Assembly (NCBI GenBank): GCA_938743325.2
Contig: OW568870.1
Span: 908,919-972,918, forward strand
Length of the DNA stretch: 64,000 nucleotides
From: Pycnococcus provasolii
Taxonomy: Eukaryota > Chlorophyta > Pseudoscourfieldiophyceae > Pseudoscourfieldiales > Pycnococcaceae
Direction of reading: 5' to 3'
Made by a program: the position numbers and the translations under genes. A model generated the notes under the pieces. It was not told the DNA's origin and ran no database searches. It saw nothing but the letters and a program-made list of their open reading frames with translations. This document shows, one piece after another, positions 37,046 through 47,272 of the stretch; position 1 is the stretch's first letter, and each line of letters opens with the position of its first letter.

Positions 37046-38809
37046 ATGGACATGTCGTCGACGATGAGTGTTGAGTCTCTCAGAGAAGTCCTGGACCTAC
37101 TATTAGCAGGCGGGTACTTCCGAGCGCGCCTTCCCTCTGTAACGCCGTTCGACAAAATCGTTGGTGGGCTCTCGTGGGCAATCACCATGTCGTCCGTTGA
37201 CATCAACTTCAACCTCTTCTTCTCCGAGGAACTCAAACTCGGGGACAAAATTGCCTTGGGCGAACAAATCGAAGCATCCTTGAAGAAAATGAAGTGCCCG
37301 CACCCACTGCAAGCGCACCAAATTCAAGGTCTCGACCTAGACGCGCTGCTGCCAGTCGTCAGGTGGCTCGTCAAGCAAGTCATCGCGACGCGCGCGGAGT
37401 TTGGGGACGTCACGCGCGCGTACGCCTTGTACAGACACGGAACGCAGTACGCGGACGTGTGCGACGCCGTCAAGGAACAGCTGGAGGGCGCGAAGAAGAA
37501 CGTTGAGATGCTCGAAAAACTTGCCGCGAAGTACAGGCCGATGCGAACGCTGCGAAGGAGAGCGGATGTCGCACCGGCGGAGGGGGCAGGTGCGCAGGAA
37601 AGGGCAAGGTGGACTCTCATGGAGTACGGACACCGAGGACTTGTGCAGCGATACTCGCCCGCGTCGACGACATCTGCGTCGACGGCCGCAGGTACCACAG
37701 TTAGTGGCAGCGCCGCGGATGGCGCCGCGGCGGCGTCGATAGACGAGGACGACGCCACGACGATGCTCACAGACGCGAGCGGAGGCGTGAGTGGCGCGTT
37801 CGCCGCAGGGCTTGTGAGCATGCGCGGCGACGAGATTGCCGCGGCGGTGTCGCAGGCAGAGTTGGGCGACGGAATCGGCGAGCGACTTGTCGCGCACAGC
37901 CGTAAGGTGGCGGCTCTGGAGGCTGCTCGCGACACCGCGGAGGAGCGCGCTTCCGCGGCGGAGGCGCGCGCGAAGGAGGCTGCCAACGCGCTTTCGGACG
38001 TCCAGGCGGAGGTTGCAAATCACAAGTCTGCGGCGGAGGAAGCGCGAGCGTCGGTACAGAACGCGCGCGCCGCGGCGGCTGCCAACGGAACATCCGAGCA
38101 GCTCGAAGCAGTAGTGAGCAAGCTCCGCGACGTGGACGCGGCGTCGGCGCGCGTCAAGGCATACAAGGCTGAGTGCCGCGCATCTCTGGCAGACCTGCAG
38201 GCTGAGGCGGAGGCTGCGACGAGCGCGGCGCCGCTGCTGAGTGCCGAGCAGGCGTCGCGCATCGCGGAGGTGGACGAGACGTACAATGCGGAGATGGAGA
38301 AGCTGTCCGCGGCGCGCGGTGCGGCGGCGCGGCGCCAGCGCGCCATCGACAGCCTTCGTCGAAAGCTTGACGCGGTTCCTACGCGCGCCGAGCTGCTCCA
38401 ATTCGAGAGGCGCTTCGTCGAGCTGTACGAGGAGGTTCAGGCGAAGCTGCAAGAGACGCGCCGTCACTACGATACGCATAACACGCTCGCCTCCGAGCTC
38501 GGCTTCGTGACGAAGGAGTACTCTCTGCTAAGCAGCATCAAAGACCAATTCTCGACGGCGACACAAAGTGCCGAGACGCGCGCCAACTTGGTTGAGACTT
38601 TGCACGGCATTTTAGGTAGCGTGACCAAGCTTCTCGAAAAGACGGAGTCTAAGTTGGCGGAGAGCGTTCGCCTCAGTGCGTTGAGCGATGCACAGTTTGC
38701 AAGTGCAAGTGAGCGCGTTCGCGAGTACAACACCCGTGTTCGCGACCTGCAGAGCTTAAGCTTAAGCTTGGAGCGCCTGTACGCTCAGGCGAAGCAGCAT
38801 CAACTTTGA
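37046..38809 (+). CDS. CCDC93: CCDC93 homologue, CCC-complex subunit
   Basis: ATG 37046 gives 587 residues. The N-terminal calponin-homology-like domain (about 1-130) is highly characteristic: LREVLDLLLAGGYFRAR, PFDKIVGGLSWAI, and FNLFFSEE with LGDKIALGEQIE. It is followed by PHPLQAHQIQGLD and FGDVTRAYALYRH. The rest is long Ala/Glu/Arg-rich coiled coil. CCDC93 pairs with CCDC22 and COMMD proteins in the CCC complex, which works with Retriever and WASH in endosomal recycling. The length is close to animal CCDC93. Antisense frames over the coiled coil are shadows. Confidence 0.9.
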   Translation: MDMSSTMSVESLREVLDLLLAGGYFRARLPSVTPFDKIVGGLSWAITMSSVDINFNLFFSEELKLGDKIALGEQIEASLKKMKCPHPLQAHQIQGLDLDALLPVVRWLVKQVIATRAEFGDVTRAYALYRHGTQYADVCDAVKEQLEGAKKNVEMLEKLAAKYRPMRTLRRRADVAPAEGAGAQERARWTLMEYGHRGLVQRYSPASTTSASTAAGTTVSGSAADGAAAASIDEDDATTMLTDASGGVSGAFAAGLVSMRGDEIAAAVSQAELGDGIGERLVAHSRKVAALEAARDTAEERASAAEARAKEAANALSDVQAEVANHKSAAEEARASVQNARAAAAANGTSEQLEAVVSKLRDVDAASARVKAYKAECRASLADLQAEAEAATSAAPLLSAEQASRIAEVDETYNAEMEKLSAARGAAARRQRAIDSLRRKLDAVPTRAELLQFERRFVELYEEVQAKLQETRRHYDTHNTLASELGFVTKEYSLLSSIKDQFSTATQSAETRANLVETLHGILGSVTKLLEKTESKLAESVRLSALSDAQFASASERVREYNTRVRDLQSLSLSLERLYAQAKQHQL

Positions 38810-38867
38810 CTATATATAGCGATCTAAAAACAAATTAAGAAGACTTGTTACATACAGTAGACTATTG

Positions 38868-40082
38868 TTACACGTGCCACAGTGCGACGCGGCCGTCACG
38901 CCCGGCGCTTGCAATGCGAAGAGATGGCGACGAAGAAGAGGAGGAGGGTGCTTTGTCGTACAGAACGTCGCACATCGACACGCCGCGATCGTGGTAGCGC
39001 AGCGTCAGCGGCTTGCCCACATTTACCGCATTCGCGTTCGCGGCTTCCCACAGGCGAACGCGGCCGTCCCATCCGCTCGTCACGAACAACGCGCCGCTCT
39101 CCTCTCGTATCGCCGCGATGTGGTTCACGCCTCCGCTGCCCTCGCGCATCGTGAAATGAGACTGCACTTGCATCACCTCGTCCACCGACGCGGCGGCGTT
39201 CACAGATAGCACAGATATGCGCTCCGTCGCTCCGCCGCATGCGCCCACGCCTCGTCCATCAGGAGGTAGATTGATCGCAAGCACGGGCGTGGTTGCTGCC
39301 ACATCGCGTGTGCCCTCCTTCGCTAGCCGCCATCTCGGTGTTGCGCGTTGTTCGCCACGCACGCCGCCGGCGGCGGCGGCGCTCCTGCTGCTGTTGCTGC
39401 CTTGCTCCGGTGCGACTGACGCGGTCGGCTTGACGAGCACGCCTCCAGCACGCAAGTCGAAGAGGCGCACGTGTCCATCCTCGTGCCCAGTCGCGAGAAG
39501 TGGAGCTGCGCCGCTACCGAGTAACTGCAGTGCGCAAAGCGCGCCCGCCTTGTCCGGGTTGACGACGGCGACGTTATCGTTCGGCGAGCGCACGTCGATT
39601 ACCGCCGACGCGCCTGAGCCACCCGTGTCGTCTGCCCGCGACGCCGTGGGCACCGCCAGAAGGTTTCCTGCACCGTCAGTTGTCATTCTCGCGAACGAGA
39701 ACGCTTCGTTTTCAATCGAGTCTGTCGTCGTGTTCGTTGCGGCGTCTGCGTCTATGATGAGTACGCGTCCCGCGCGCGTCTGCACAGCGAATGACGATGC
39801 GGATAGCCAGTGCGCTTCGAGTATGGCTGCCCCGTCGCCTGACGTGGCAGCTGCTGCTTGTGTACAATGTTCTTGTACGTTAGTTGCGTAGATCGGCCGA
39901 CGCGAGTTCAGAGACGTGATTTCGATGGTACCGTCGGACGCGCCGATGAGAAGGCGACGCCGATGAGAAGATGAGGAGGAAGAAGGAGAAGGAGAGAATC
40001 GCGCGACATTCAAGTGTGCGGAAGGTGTTAAACACGAAGGTGGACGAAGCACGTACTCCAAGCCTTGACTAGGAGGCGCCAT
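38868..40082 (-). CDS. WD40-repeat protein, ASA1/GNB1L type
   Basis: This 404-residue beta-propeller protein starts at ATG 40082. WD-like repeats are spread through it, e.g. LLIGASDGTIEI, LLATGHEDGHVRLFDLR, VTSGWDGRVRLWEA and the terminal IASAGRDGRVALWHV. The order, with a GWDGRVR repeat followed by CDVLYDK and a last ..GRVALW.., matches ASA1/GNB1L, linked to the TELO2-TTI complex and PIKK maturation. An Ala/Ser-rich loop (near 225) interrupts the propeller. TGTAA overlaps the stop codon and recurs 16 bases later. The family call within WD40 proteins is tentative. Confidence 0.78.
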   Translation of the reverse strand: MAPPSQGLEYVLRPPSCLTPSAHLNVARFSPSPSSSSSSHRRRLLIGASDGTIEITSLNSRRPIYATNVQEHCTQAAAATSGDGAAILEAHWLSASSFAVQTRAGRVLIIDADAATNTTTDSIENEAFSFARMTTDGAGNLLAVPTASRADDTGGSGASAVIDVRSPNDNVAVVNPDKAGALCALQLLGSGAAPLLATGHEDGHVRLFDLRAGGVLVKPTASVAPEQGSNSSRSAAAAGGVRGEQRATPRWRLAKEGTRDVAATTPVLAINLPPDGRGVGACGGATERISVLSVNAAASVDEVMQVQSHFTMREGSGGVNHIAAIREESGALFVTSGWDGRVRLWEAANANAVNVGKPLTLRYHDRGVSMCDVLYDKAPSSSSSSPSLRIASAGRDGRVALWHV

Positions 40083-40599
40083 AGACGCAGCAGACGCAGA
40101 CGCAGACGCAAGTGCGGTGACAAGGTGGTGTCACGAACGAAAACGAAAAACGAAAAGTGTGGGAAAGAGAAAAGTGGGTCCTTGAGAGGAAGGGGAAGGG
40201 GAAGGGGAAGGGGAGGGAGGACATGCGTATAGAACCCTAATGCTGTAGCCCTAACCCTAACCTTAACCCTAATGCCCTCATCCTCGCCCTCATCCTGCCC
40301 TAATCAACAGGTCCCTTACTGCCTTGCACACCGGATCCACCGGTGTTGCATCGCGTTGATTAAGGTGGTCAAGCAACACGCCCGAACGCGGAGGGTCCCT
40401 GCAAGCTCTGGCAAGCTCTGTCGTTCGCGGCCGGTGTACAGTATTTTACCTGGCCGGTGCACTGTGCAAGGGACCCGGGGTGTTGTTTTTCCTGCTGGCC
40501 GGACGTTTCAGGTTGGCACAGTAAAATCACACCTTTCCCAGTCTACCACAGTCTCCGTTCCCGCCATCAGATTCTTTTACTCTTCTCGCAACAGCAAGC
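40083..40599. promoter_or_regulatory. divergent ASA1/MYND promoter region
   Basis: This gap contains a GGGGAA tandem run (about 40190-40218) and telomere-like CCCTAA units with variants (40233-40272). The remaining 320 bases show nothing recognisable. Confidence 0.55.
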
Positions 40600-43500
40600 A
40601 TGGGGGCGAGCACGCATGAGAGCAGTGGTGGGATCCATGCTCATGGGCAGTTAAAGCTTAAGAAGAAAGCGTTGCCGGCGCAGAACGTGCAGCAGCTTAA
40701 TAATAAGGGGCGAATGATGGTGCCGTCCACAGTCTTGTCTCCAGTAGTGGTCCCGGCCTCGGTCCCTAATAATAAGACGCAAAACGACGGTCTGTTAAGG
40801 GTAAGCACGTTCTGGGAAACACTCCATTTAGAAGAAAAACGCCTGTTATTACGCATGCCACTCGAACAAGCTTACAGAACCTTGCTTATAAGCTCGCAGC
40901 TCGAGTCGCACGCAACGGAGATGAACAACGTAACGCAGGTCAAATATGATAAAATGATAAAACGCTTGCACGAGTCTCTGGATCGCATGGAGTCGCACGG
41001 CACGTGGAAGATGTGGAAGTGCACACTCAACGAGGACCTCGAAAGCCCGCCCATCTTCCACACTTCCGAGGAGTTACGCAACCATCTCACCACCAACCAC
41101 AACCTCAACCTCCAGCCTGTTAAGCCGGGACGACCACCCACGCCCGCCGAGACGGCGCTGCGAGAACGCATGGCGAACCTCCTGGAGACTGTCGCAGACG
41201 ACGCGAGACAGGTCGAAGAGGTAATCAAAACGCGTGACCGGCAGCGGCGCATACCGCAGAAAAAGCTCACCGAATGGGCTCGCCAAAGGACTATCACCAA
41301 GATATGCACCATCCTCGATCACATGCATCACGAAGAGCAGTGCCTCTTCGACTCGTGCCTTCTGCCCGTGCTTCGCTTCGTCAACGACAATATACCCGAC
41401 GGAGTTGAGAGACAGTCGACGTCGACACAAATCGTGTACGCGGACCTTGAGCTGCTCAGCACAAACAGCTTGGAGAGGTGCGCGGAGTATCTGCTTGAAC
41501 GCGTCGAGGGATACGCCGCGGAGCTCAACAAGCCGCGCGATCCGAACGATCCCGACGATATCGAGGACGAGATTGACCTCTTCACGTACGACCAGGAGGC
41601 GGCGGAGATTAATGTGCACCCCAAATGGCTGCAATGGCTGGAACGTAATCAGATTGGGGAGGATGGGCAACCATGCCGTGTGGAGAATAGCAAAGACTGC
41701 CGCGGACTCGTGCTCGACTGGGTGTACGGGCGCATCGTGCGCACGATGGAGAAGGCACGAGCGTCCGCGAAGCGCACCCTGGGATGCGAGTCTCTTGCCA
41801 CCGCCGCGCAGCAGGCTTACGAGGGACTCGTGGGCGCACTCGCAGAGCAGCAGGGCTACGAAAATGAGAAGAAGCGCGCGAGAGAGCTCATGAACGGCAT
41901 GTTGCAGATGCGCAAGAATACTGCTGGCCTTCCGCTGCCACCACACCTACCACTGTACCAGGAGCGTGCCGCGGCGGCAGCAGCCGCCTCCGGCTCATCC
42001 GCGTCGTCGAACGGCGATACTCCCGCAGGCCAGGAAGCTGGTCCATCCACAGCATCCACCGGCTCCAACGAAAATTCGCAACCTCCACCACCACCCACAC
42101 ACCCTGAGATCAACGACGAGCAGATGCGCACGCTGCTTCGACGCGAGGAAGTTCTGACGAACGCGAAGATTCATGTGCTGCTGCACGAGATTCGCACAAT
42201 GAAGTTTAACAAAGGAAGATGGATCGATCTCAAGATTGCCAAGGGCGAGATCGGGCACCTTGATCGGGAGATTGCAAGTAAAAGCTTCAAAGCTATCGAG
42301 AATGCAGAGTGCGAGCGCCAACAGCTCACAGCGTGGATGGAGACAATTGATAACGCATATCAACGCATATCATTTGCTTCATGTGATGAGATCTCCGAAG
42401 ATCCCAGCGCTCAGGCAGCGGCTTCCGCGGCGGCGGGCGGCGACGAGGCATCCGCCGCCAACGCCCCGGCGCAGGCGCAAAAAATCCCGATGGAGGAGCG
42501 TGAGGCGGCGACTCAGGCGAGGCTTGAGCGCACGAGGCGCAGGTTCCATAAGAGCATCTATTCGCAGTTGTTCAGCGCCGAGGACGACGTGAACATTTTC
42601 AACCGGATCATGGATCATATCAAGGAAATCAACAATAAGATCGAAGTTGCGCAGGCTGCTATCACGCACCAGGAGCAGCTGCTGACGAATATCCTGTGCG
42701 TTGACCCTGGCGCTGAGGTGAGCCATCGCCTGATCTTGCCGTACCTGCAGATGCGCATCGAGACGGCAGCTTCGGAGCATGCCGCGAAGAAGGCGGCGGC
42801 GGCGGAAGCTGACGTGCTTGGTCTCGATGATCTTGAGAAGGAGAACAAGCAAGCTGCGGAGGAGGCGGCAAAGAAGAAAAACGAAGCCAAGAAAAGGAAG
42901 CAGAAGGAGGGGAAGGAGCAGCGTCGCCTGCGCGAGGAGGAGAAGCGGCGCGCCGCGGAGATTGAAGCGCGCCATAAGGCTGAGGAGGAGAAGGCGGCTC
43001 GTTGCGAAGACGGCGAAGGTGCTCTCGCCACTGCATCTAAGGCAGTTGGGAGGAAAGTATCCTTGATTAGCCAAACCGAGGTGCGGTATGAAGGAACGAT
43101 CCACAGCATAGACGCGGAGAATGGACAAATTGCACTCGAGAACGTCATGGCGTTCGGCACCGAGGGACGCGTGGCAGCCGTCGATGTGCCCCCCACTGAG
43201 AAGGTTACCCAGTCCATTTTTTTTCCGGCGGAGGACATCAAGGACCTGCAAGTGCTTGAAGAACCGGATACCGCGCCGCAGCCGGAACCGTCGCCGCCCA
43301 CGCAAGAAGAGGCACATCCTCCGCCTACGATGGAAGATTTGCTTGCACAGCAAGCGTCTCAGATTGTGGACTTGAAACGTGAGGTGCGCATGTTGTCATC
43401 CATGGTTGCTCGAAATTGCATGTCGCCATCCATGGTTGCTCGAAATTGCATGTGGTGTGGCAAGACGCCGAGCGAGGCGAAGTACGAAGGGACGCATTTG

Positions 43501-43680
43501 CGTTCTTGCAAGTGTGACGCGGCGCGCTACTGCAGTAGTGAGTGCCAATCGAATGATTGGCGAACGCACAAGCGCGTTTGTTTGTATCATCACGAGAAGA
43601 GGAAGAAGAAGTCCTCCGACCGGTGGGTGACGCATAGTTCTGATGTGGAGAAGGTGCAGAACTTGCTTGGCGAAGCTTAA
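40600..43680 (+). CDS. large coiled-coil protein with C-terminal MYND zinc finger
   Basis: This is a 1026-residue protein from ATG 40600. An N-terminal block (about 65-170, FWETLHLEEKRLLLRMPLEQ and GTWKMWKC) resembles the region in plant DUF629-type, ubiquitin-hydrolase-related proteins, with a degenerate zinc-finger-like segment. The middle is helical with Ala/Pro-rich linkers. Residues about 730-810 are a Lys/Glu coiled coil. A MYND finger lies at about 953-992 (CGKTPSEAKYEGTHLRSC, ARYCSSECQ, DWRTHKRVC), a protein-interaction zinc finger. Just before it a 30-bp in-frame duplication repeats MVARNCM. TGTAA lies 10 bases after the stop. Its biological role is unknown. Confidence 0.82.
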   Translation: MGASTHESSGGIHAHGQLKLKKKALPAQNVQQLNNKGRMMVPSTVLSPVVVPASVPNNKTQNDGLLRVSTFWETLHLEEKRLLLRMPLEQAYRTLLISSQLESHATEMNNVTQVKYDKMIKRLHESLDRMESHGTWKMWKCTLNEDLESPPIFHTSEELRNHLTTNHNLNLQPVKPGRPPTPAETALRERMANLLETVADDARQVEEVIKTRDRQRRIPQKKLTEWARQRTITKICTILDHMHHEEQCLFDSCLLPVLRFVNDNIPDGVERQSTSTQIVYADLELLSTNSLERCAEYLLERVEGYAAELNKPRDPNDPDDIEDEIDLFTYDQEAAEINVHPKWLQWLERNQIGEDGQPCRVENSKDCRGLVLDWVYGRIVRTMEKARASAKRTLGCESLATAAQQAYEGLVGALAEQQGYENEKKRARELMNGMLQMRKNTAGLPLPPHLPLYQERAAAAAAASGSSASSNGDTPAGQEAGPSTASTGSNENSQPPPPPTHPEINDEQMRTLLRREEVLTNAKIHVLLHEIRTMKFNKGRWIDLKIAKGEIGHLDREIASKSFKAIENAECERQQLTAWMETIDNAYQRISFASCDEISEDPSAQAAASAAAGGDEASAANAPAQAQKIPMEEREAATQARLERTRRRFHKSIYSQLFSAEDDVNIFNRIMDHIKEINNKIEVAQAAITHQEQLLTNILCVDPGAEVSHRLILPYLQMRIETAASEHAAKKAAAAEADVLGLDDLEKENKQAAEEAAKKKNEAKKRKQKEGKEQRRLREEEKRRAAEIEARHKAEEEKAARCEDGEGALATASKAVGRKVSLISQTEVRYEGTIHSIDAENGQIALENVMAFGTEGRVAAVDVPPTEKVTQSIFFPAEDIKDLQVLEEPDTAPQPEPSPPTQEEAHPPPTMEDLLAQQASQIVDLKREVRMLSSMVARNCMSPSMVARNCMWCGKTPSEAKYEGTHLRSCKCDAARYCSSECQSNDWRTHKRVCLYHHEKRKKKSSDRWVTHSSDVEKVQNLLGEA
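43397..43453 (+). repeat. 30-bp in-frame tandem duplication
   Basis: A 27-base unit (CATCCATGGTTGCTCG...TGT) recurs exactly after a 3-base spacer, duplicating ten codons directly before the MYND cysteines. Confidence 0.95.
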
Positions 43681-44106
43681 AGTATGTTCTGTAAGAAATG
43701 GTGAACTCACTAGTCTATTGTATTTTTAATTTTTTATAATGTAACATGTCGATCAATGAAATCATTCTATTATTTCATCTATCGTAGATGGATCAGGTTG
43801 ATACCATCAAATAGGAGGACTACAAACGAATCAACCAGCCGCAGGTGCCAGGCTACCATAACAACACTGGTCACCACGAAGCCTAAAGGCTAAAGGGAAA
43901 GAACAAGGTACATACCAGGACTCGTCAACGCCATTAAAAAGTTTACCTGGATAGAATCCCACTCCTAAACGGGGATCCGTCCTTGGATCGAGGGAGGGCA
44001 TTCTTCTCGCCTGCTCCGTGGGTGGTCTGTGGTGGTCTGCTTTCCCCGCCCCGGAGGGCCCCCGAGGTCCTTTCACCCTCTTCATTCTTCAGCCTCGTAA
44101 CCCGTG
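43681..44106. other. intergenic region between MYND and Tudor-like genes
   Basis: It holds TGTAA at 43690, AT-rich sequence to about 43790, and no supported gene. Confidence 0.5.
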
Positions 44107-45681
44107 ATGGCGGCGTCCTCGGCGTCCGTTTACATGACGCGTCTTGGCTTACCCCCGCACATGTTCCTGAACGTTCTCGAGTGCATGTCTACATCCAACT
44201 CGTTAGGGAGCAATGTAGAAGCGCGGGACGCATTCTTCACGCACCTGATTTCCTCGCGCCAGCGCGTTTGGGTACACGTGCCCGCCGAAGATCGGTCGTA
44301 CCGAGGATTCGTCGTCAAGACCAACACAAAAGCCAAGCCGATGCAGGTGCACGTCGTGTACGACAGAGAGGAAAACGCAACCGCCGCAGACGCAGATGCC
44401 GAAGTGCCGCCGCCTGTGCAACACGACATGCACAACGTGTACGCACGAGCCGTTCGCGCATTCGTCGAGTCGTTCGTCACCACGCGTGTCGAGGACAGTG
44501 CACGCAGAACGCGCGCAGCTGACGCAGCCACTATACTCGGAACGACTGCCGCATCGGCATCAGCCGCCGCCACAGTGGCGGCACCCGCGTTGAAGTCTAA
44601 GGGGCGGTTCAGTGGCGGGGCACCGTCTCCGAGGCGTATGAAGCTCGGCGGCGGCACCCCGGTGCGCAAGAGTGCAGAAGACGACACGCCCTATCCCGCG
44701 CCTGAGGGACCACCACCACCTCCGTTCCCGCTGGGAGCGCTTCCGTTCCACGAACCTATGCTGACGTCAAAAATTCCTGGATTCGAGCACACGGTGCAGT
44801 ACCTGGCGCCGGCAACGCCGCACGTGTCGCAGGAGCAGCTCGACGGTGCCACTCCACTAGCACGCCTCACGCAGAACGCGACGACGTTGGCGAGTCGAGG
44901 GATTCCTGAGTGGCAGTGCCACGGCCGGATACCGCAAAATCACCTCAATATGCAGGAAACGCTCGCGAGCCTCGGAACGTACGTCGAGCACAGTCGTGGC
45001 GCAAGTCCAGCGTCGGCAATCTCATGCCTCAGCGCGGCGCTTGCGGGTGCGCGCTGCTGGGTTTGGTGGCCTGACGAGGATGCGTGCTATCGAGGGGTGG
45101 TGCAAGGCATGACGCTGCGCACGAAGCAGCTGAATGCGGCGACGGTGGGTCGCGACGAGCTTAGCATTCCTTGGACGCTGACGCTTAGCTTCGCGCAGGT
45201 GTCAGTTCTGTACGACGACCCCTCCGATCGTGGGCCGTACCACGACAGCGCTCGGGAGGTGTACGTGTCAAGCGAGGCTCTCGGAAGCACGTTACGCGCG
45301 TTCAAGTCGAACCTGCAGGCTCGCATTCGCACCGCGCTCGATGCGACGGCGATTGCGACGTCGGCACTGCCCAAGGCTGGCGATGGCGCGAACGTGCGCC
45401 CTGACACGCTCGTCACCGCGTTCGACGCGTCGGAGGATGCGCCGGTTCATGTTCGCGTGCCGCAGCTCTGCCCAACCGGAGGGCCCGCTGTGCAGCAGGC
45501 TTTTAGGGCACTGCAGGCGGCATCCGCCGCCGCTGCCGTCAAGGCTGAGACGGCCGAGCGCTTGGCAGAGAGTGCGGCTGAGCAGGCTGCCGCAGCAACC
45601 GCGGCGGCATCTGCGGCAGCGCAGGCGGCAGCAACCGCCGCCGCGGCAGGCCAGGCATTCCTAGATGTGCTCGGCGTCTAG
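44107..45681 (+). CDS. protein with two Tudor-like domains
   Basis: ATG 44107 gives 524 residues; the GTG three bases earlier was not used. Two related segments, about 55-85 (RVWVHVPAEDRSYRGFVV...VHVVYD) and about 315-390 (RCWVWWPDEDACYRGVVQ...SVLYDD), fit the Tudor/Agenet pattern. That pattern is an aromatic start, an acidic turn, Y-(R/K)-G-x-V and a V-x-Y-D end, and such domains commonly bind methylated Lys or Arg. The region between is Pro/Ala-rich. The C-terminal 70 residues are nearly pure Ala/Glu/Gln helix. The domain call is by pattern only. A chromatin or RNA role is inferred. Confidence 0.65.
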   Translation: MAASSASVYMTRLGLPPHMFLNVLECMSTSNSLGSNVEARDAFFTHLISSRQRVWVHVPAEDRSYRGFVVKTNTKAKPMQVHVVYDREENATAADADAEVPPPVQHDMHNVYARAVRAFVESFVTTRVEDSARRTRAADAATILGTTAASASAAATVAAPALKSKGRFSGGAPSPRRMKLGGGTPVRKSAEDDTPYPAPEGPPPPPFPLGALPFHEPMLTSKIPGFEHTVQYLAPATPHVSQEQLDGATPLARLTQNATTLASRGIPEWQCHGRIPQNHLNMQETLASLGTYVEHSRGASPASAISCLSAALAGARCWVWWPDEDACYRGVVQGMTLRTKQLNAATVGRDELSIPWTLTLSFAQVSVLYDDPSDRGPYHDSAREVYVSSEALGSTLRAFKSNLQARIRTALDATAIATSALPKAGDGANVRPDTLVTAFDASEDAPVHVRVPQLCPTGGPAVQQAFRALQAASAAAAVKAETAERLAESAAEQAAAATAAASAAAQAAATAAAAGQAFLDVLGV

Positions 45682-45839
45682 GTCTCTGCCAAAAGGTCCT
45701 GAGATTTGTTTTTGCTTTTGTTTCGACTGAAGGACACGCGGACACACAACGTTGCTCTCCCGATGAAAAAGTTGCTCTCCTCATGTCATCCATGTGTTGT
45801 GTAAAAAAACTTGGACATTTACTTAAGGTCTTCACTACA

Positions 45840-47063
45840 TTAAATGCGCCCGTCCTCCTCGCACAGGTGTCGTCTACCAGTGTTGACTTGATTCTCCACC
45901 CACCTGAATTGCTCGAAAGTGAGATTCTTAGGATTGTCGAATCCCTCTGGCGCCTTGGGTGGGTCGATGCGCCGCGCTAAGACTGCAACCACAACCGATG
46001 GCTCACGAGCATCCCCCGCATCAAGCTGAATCATCATACGCATATCACCAGGCAAGACTTCGAGCGGCGCGAGCGATGTGTCCACCTCGTCGAAGCGAGA
46101 CTTCTTGTCATCCTGCAAGCAGCCATATGTCTCTTTCAGTAGCATGTCTCGCAACTCGGCAGGGTACGCACCGAGACTGAACGCAGGACCGCTGTGCACG
46201 TCGACGCCGATCGGTAAGCCAACCTTATTATCAGGCCAATAATATTGATCCCTACATGGCAATTTTTTCTTCTGCACGGCCTCTTGGTCATCTCTGTACT
46301 CCTCCACCAACCAATCCTTGTGATGCGCGTTCGGGTCGTTGAAGACGAGCGCTTCCGGTCCGACGTCCAATTCGAGCGCTCCTTGCAGTGTGTCGTCTCG
46401 AAAGAGAACATCGCCCAGGTACGGTCGGCGGAAATCTTTTTCATAATTCACGTCGTGAACTAGCGCGATCTTGCTCCTATTACCAATCCTCACGAAATAC
46501 GGCAGTTCCAAGGTCTCGACGACTTCGCCCACTAGCTTGGGTACCACTTCGTCGGACGAAGCTTTGCACCCAGAGCGTCCGACTCTATGCACTGCTTGTG
46601 CCTCGTCGCCATCATCAGGCACCTTAAAACGGATGACTCCTGAGTATTTAAAGACCTCCGGGTGCGGCGCATTTCGGTATCCGATCGTACTAATGAGTCC
46701 GAGCTCACGGTCAACAGTGCAACTGTTTTCGGGATGAAACACATATCCGGCGTAAATAGACCACAATCCCGCCATGGGTTCACATGTCCTCACGCATTCG
46801 ACATTTCCTTTCTTTGTACGCACACTGACTCCGTGAGGGATTTTCGGAAACCACGGCATAGTTCCCGCCTTCCTCGGCGTGAGGCCGTGAAACACCTGCG
46901 GATGGTCTTCCGGGAACGATGGCAGCACTGATGAAGCATTGATGTCCGCGCATTTCGACGAGGATGCGGCGGCGGCGTCACTCACAGGCTTAAGCTTCTT
47001 GGCAAAATTGCCACCATTGGGCTCTTCATTTTCGTTCGGGCGCTTGGCAACAACATGCGCCAT
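45840..47063 (-). CDS. unrecognised soluble protein
   Basis: This is a 407-residue protein from ATG 47063. It has a basic KKLKP near residue 22 (possible nuclear signal) and then ordinary globular sequence. Distinctive blocks are HGLTPRKAGTMPWFPKIPHG, MAGLWSIYAGYVFHP and FRDDTLQGALELDVGP. No membrane helix, signal peptide or catalytic motif is evident. It is divergent from the PhyH-like gene, 209 bases apart, and convergent with the Tudor-like gene. The even composition and length support a real gene. I do not recognise it. Confidence 0.72.
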   Translation of the reverse strand: MAHVVAKRPNENEEPNGGNFAKKLKPVSDAAAASSSKCADINASSVLPSFPEDHPQVFHGLTPRKAGTMPWFPKIPHGVSVRTKKGNVECVRTCEPMAGLWSIYAGYVFHPENSCTVDRELGLISTIGYRNAPHPEVFKYSGVIRFKVPDDGDEAQAVHRVGRSGCKASSDEVVPKLVGEVVETLELPYFVRIGNRSKIALVHDVNYEKDFRRPYLGDVLFRDDTLQGALELDVGPEALVFNDPNAHHKDWLVEEYRDDQEAVQKKKLPCRDQYYWPDNKVGLPIGVDVHSGPAFSLGAYPAELRDMLLKETYGCLQDDKKSRFDEVDTSLAPLEVLPGDMRMMIQLDAGDAREPSVVVAVLARRIDPPKAPEGFDNPKNLTFEQFRWVENQVNTGRRHLCEEDGRI

Positions 47064-47272
47064 GTCGATGGCGCGAAACTACTTGCGTTCCAAGGGGGAT
47101 CCGAGCACCCCGGCGAGCGTACGGGTCGTCTTCTTGACACCTCAATCAACGTGATGCCACACCGGCCGGATGGCAACCCGCAGCCGGTCCGGAGGGTGGT
47201 AAACTTTGATTTTTTTCGGAAGGAGGTGATTTGTCGGGTCACACAACATCACACTCTTATGGATAGGTGTTC
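47064..47272. promoter_or_regulatory. short divergent promoter without telomere-like box
   Basis: This 209-base head-to-head gap lacks CCCTAA motifs, unlike most others. An out-of-frame ATG at 47259 precedes the PhyH-like start. Confidence 0.45.
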
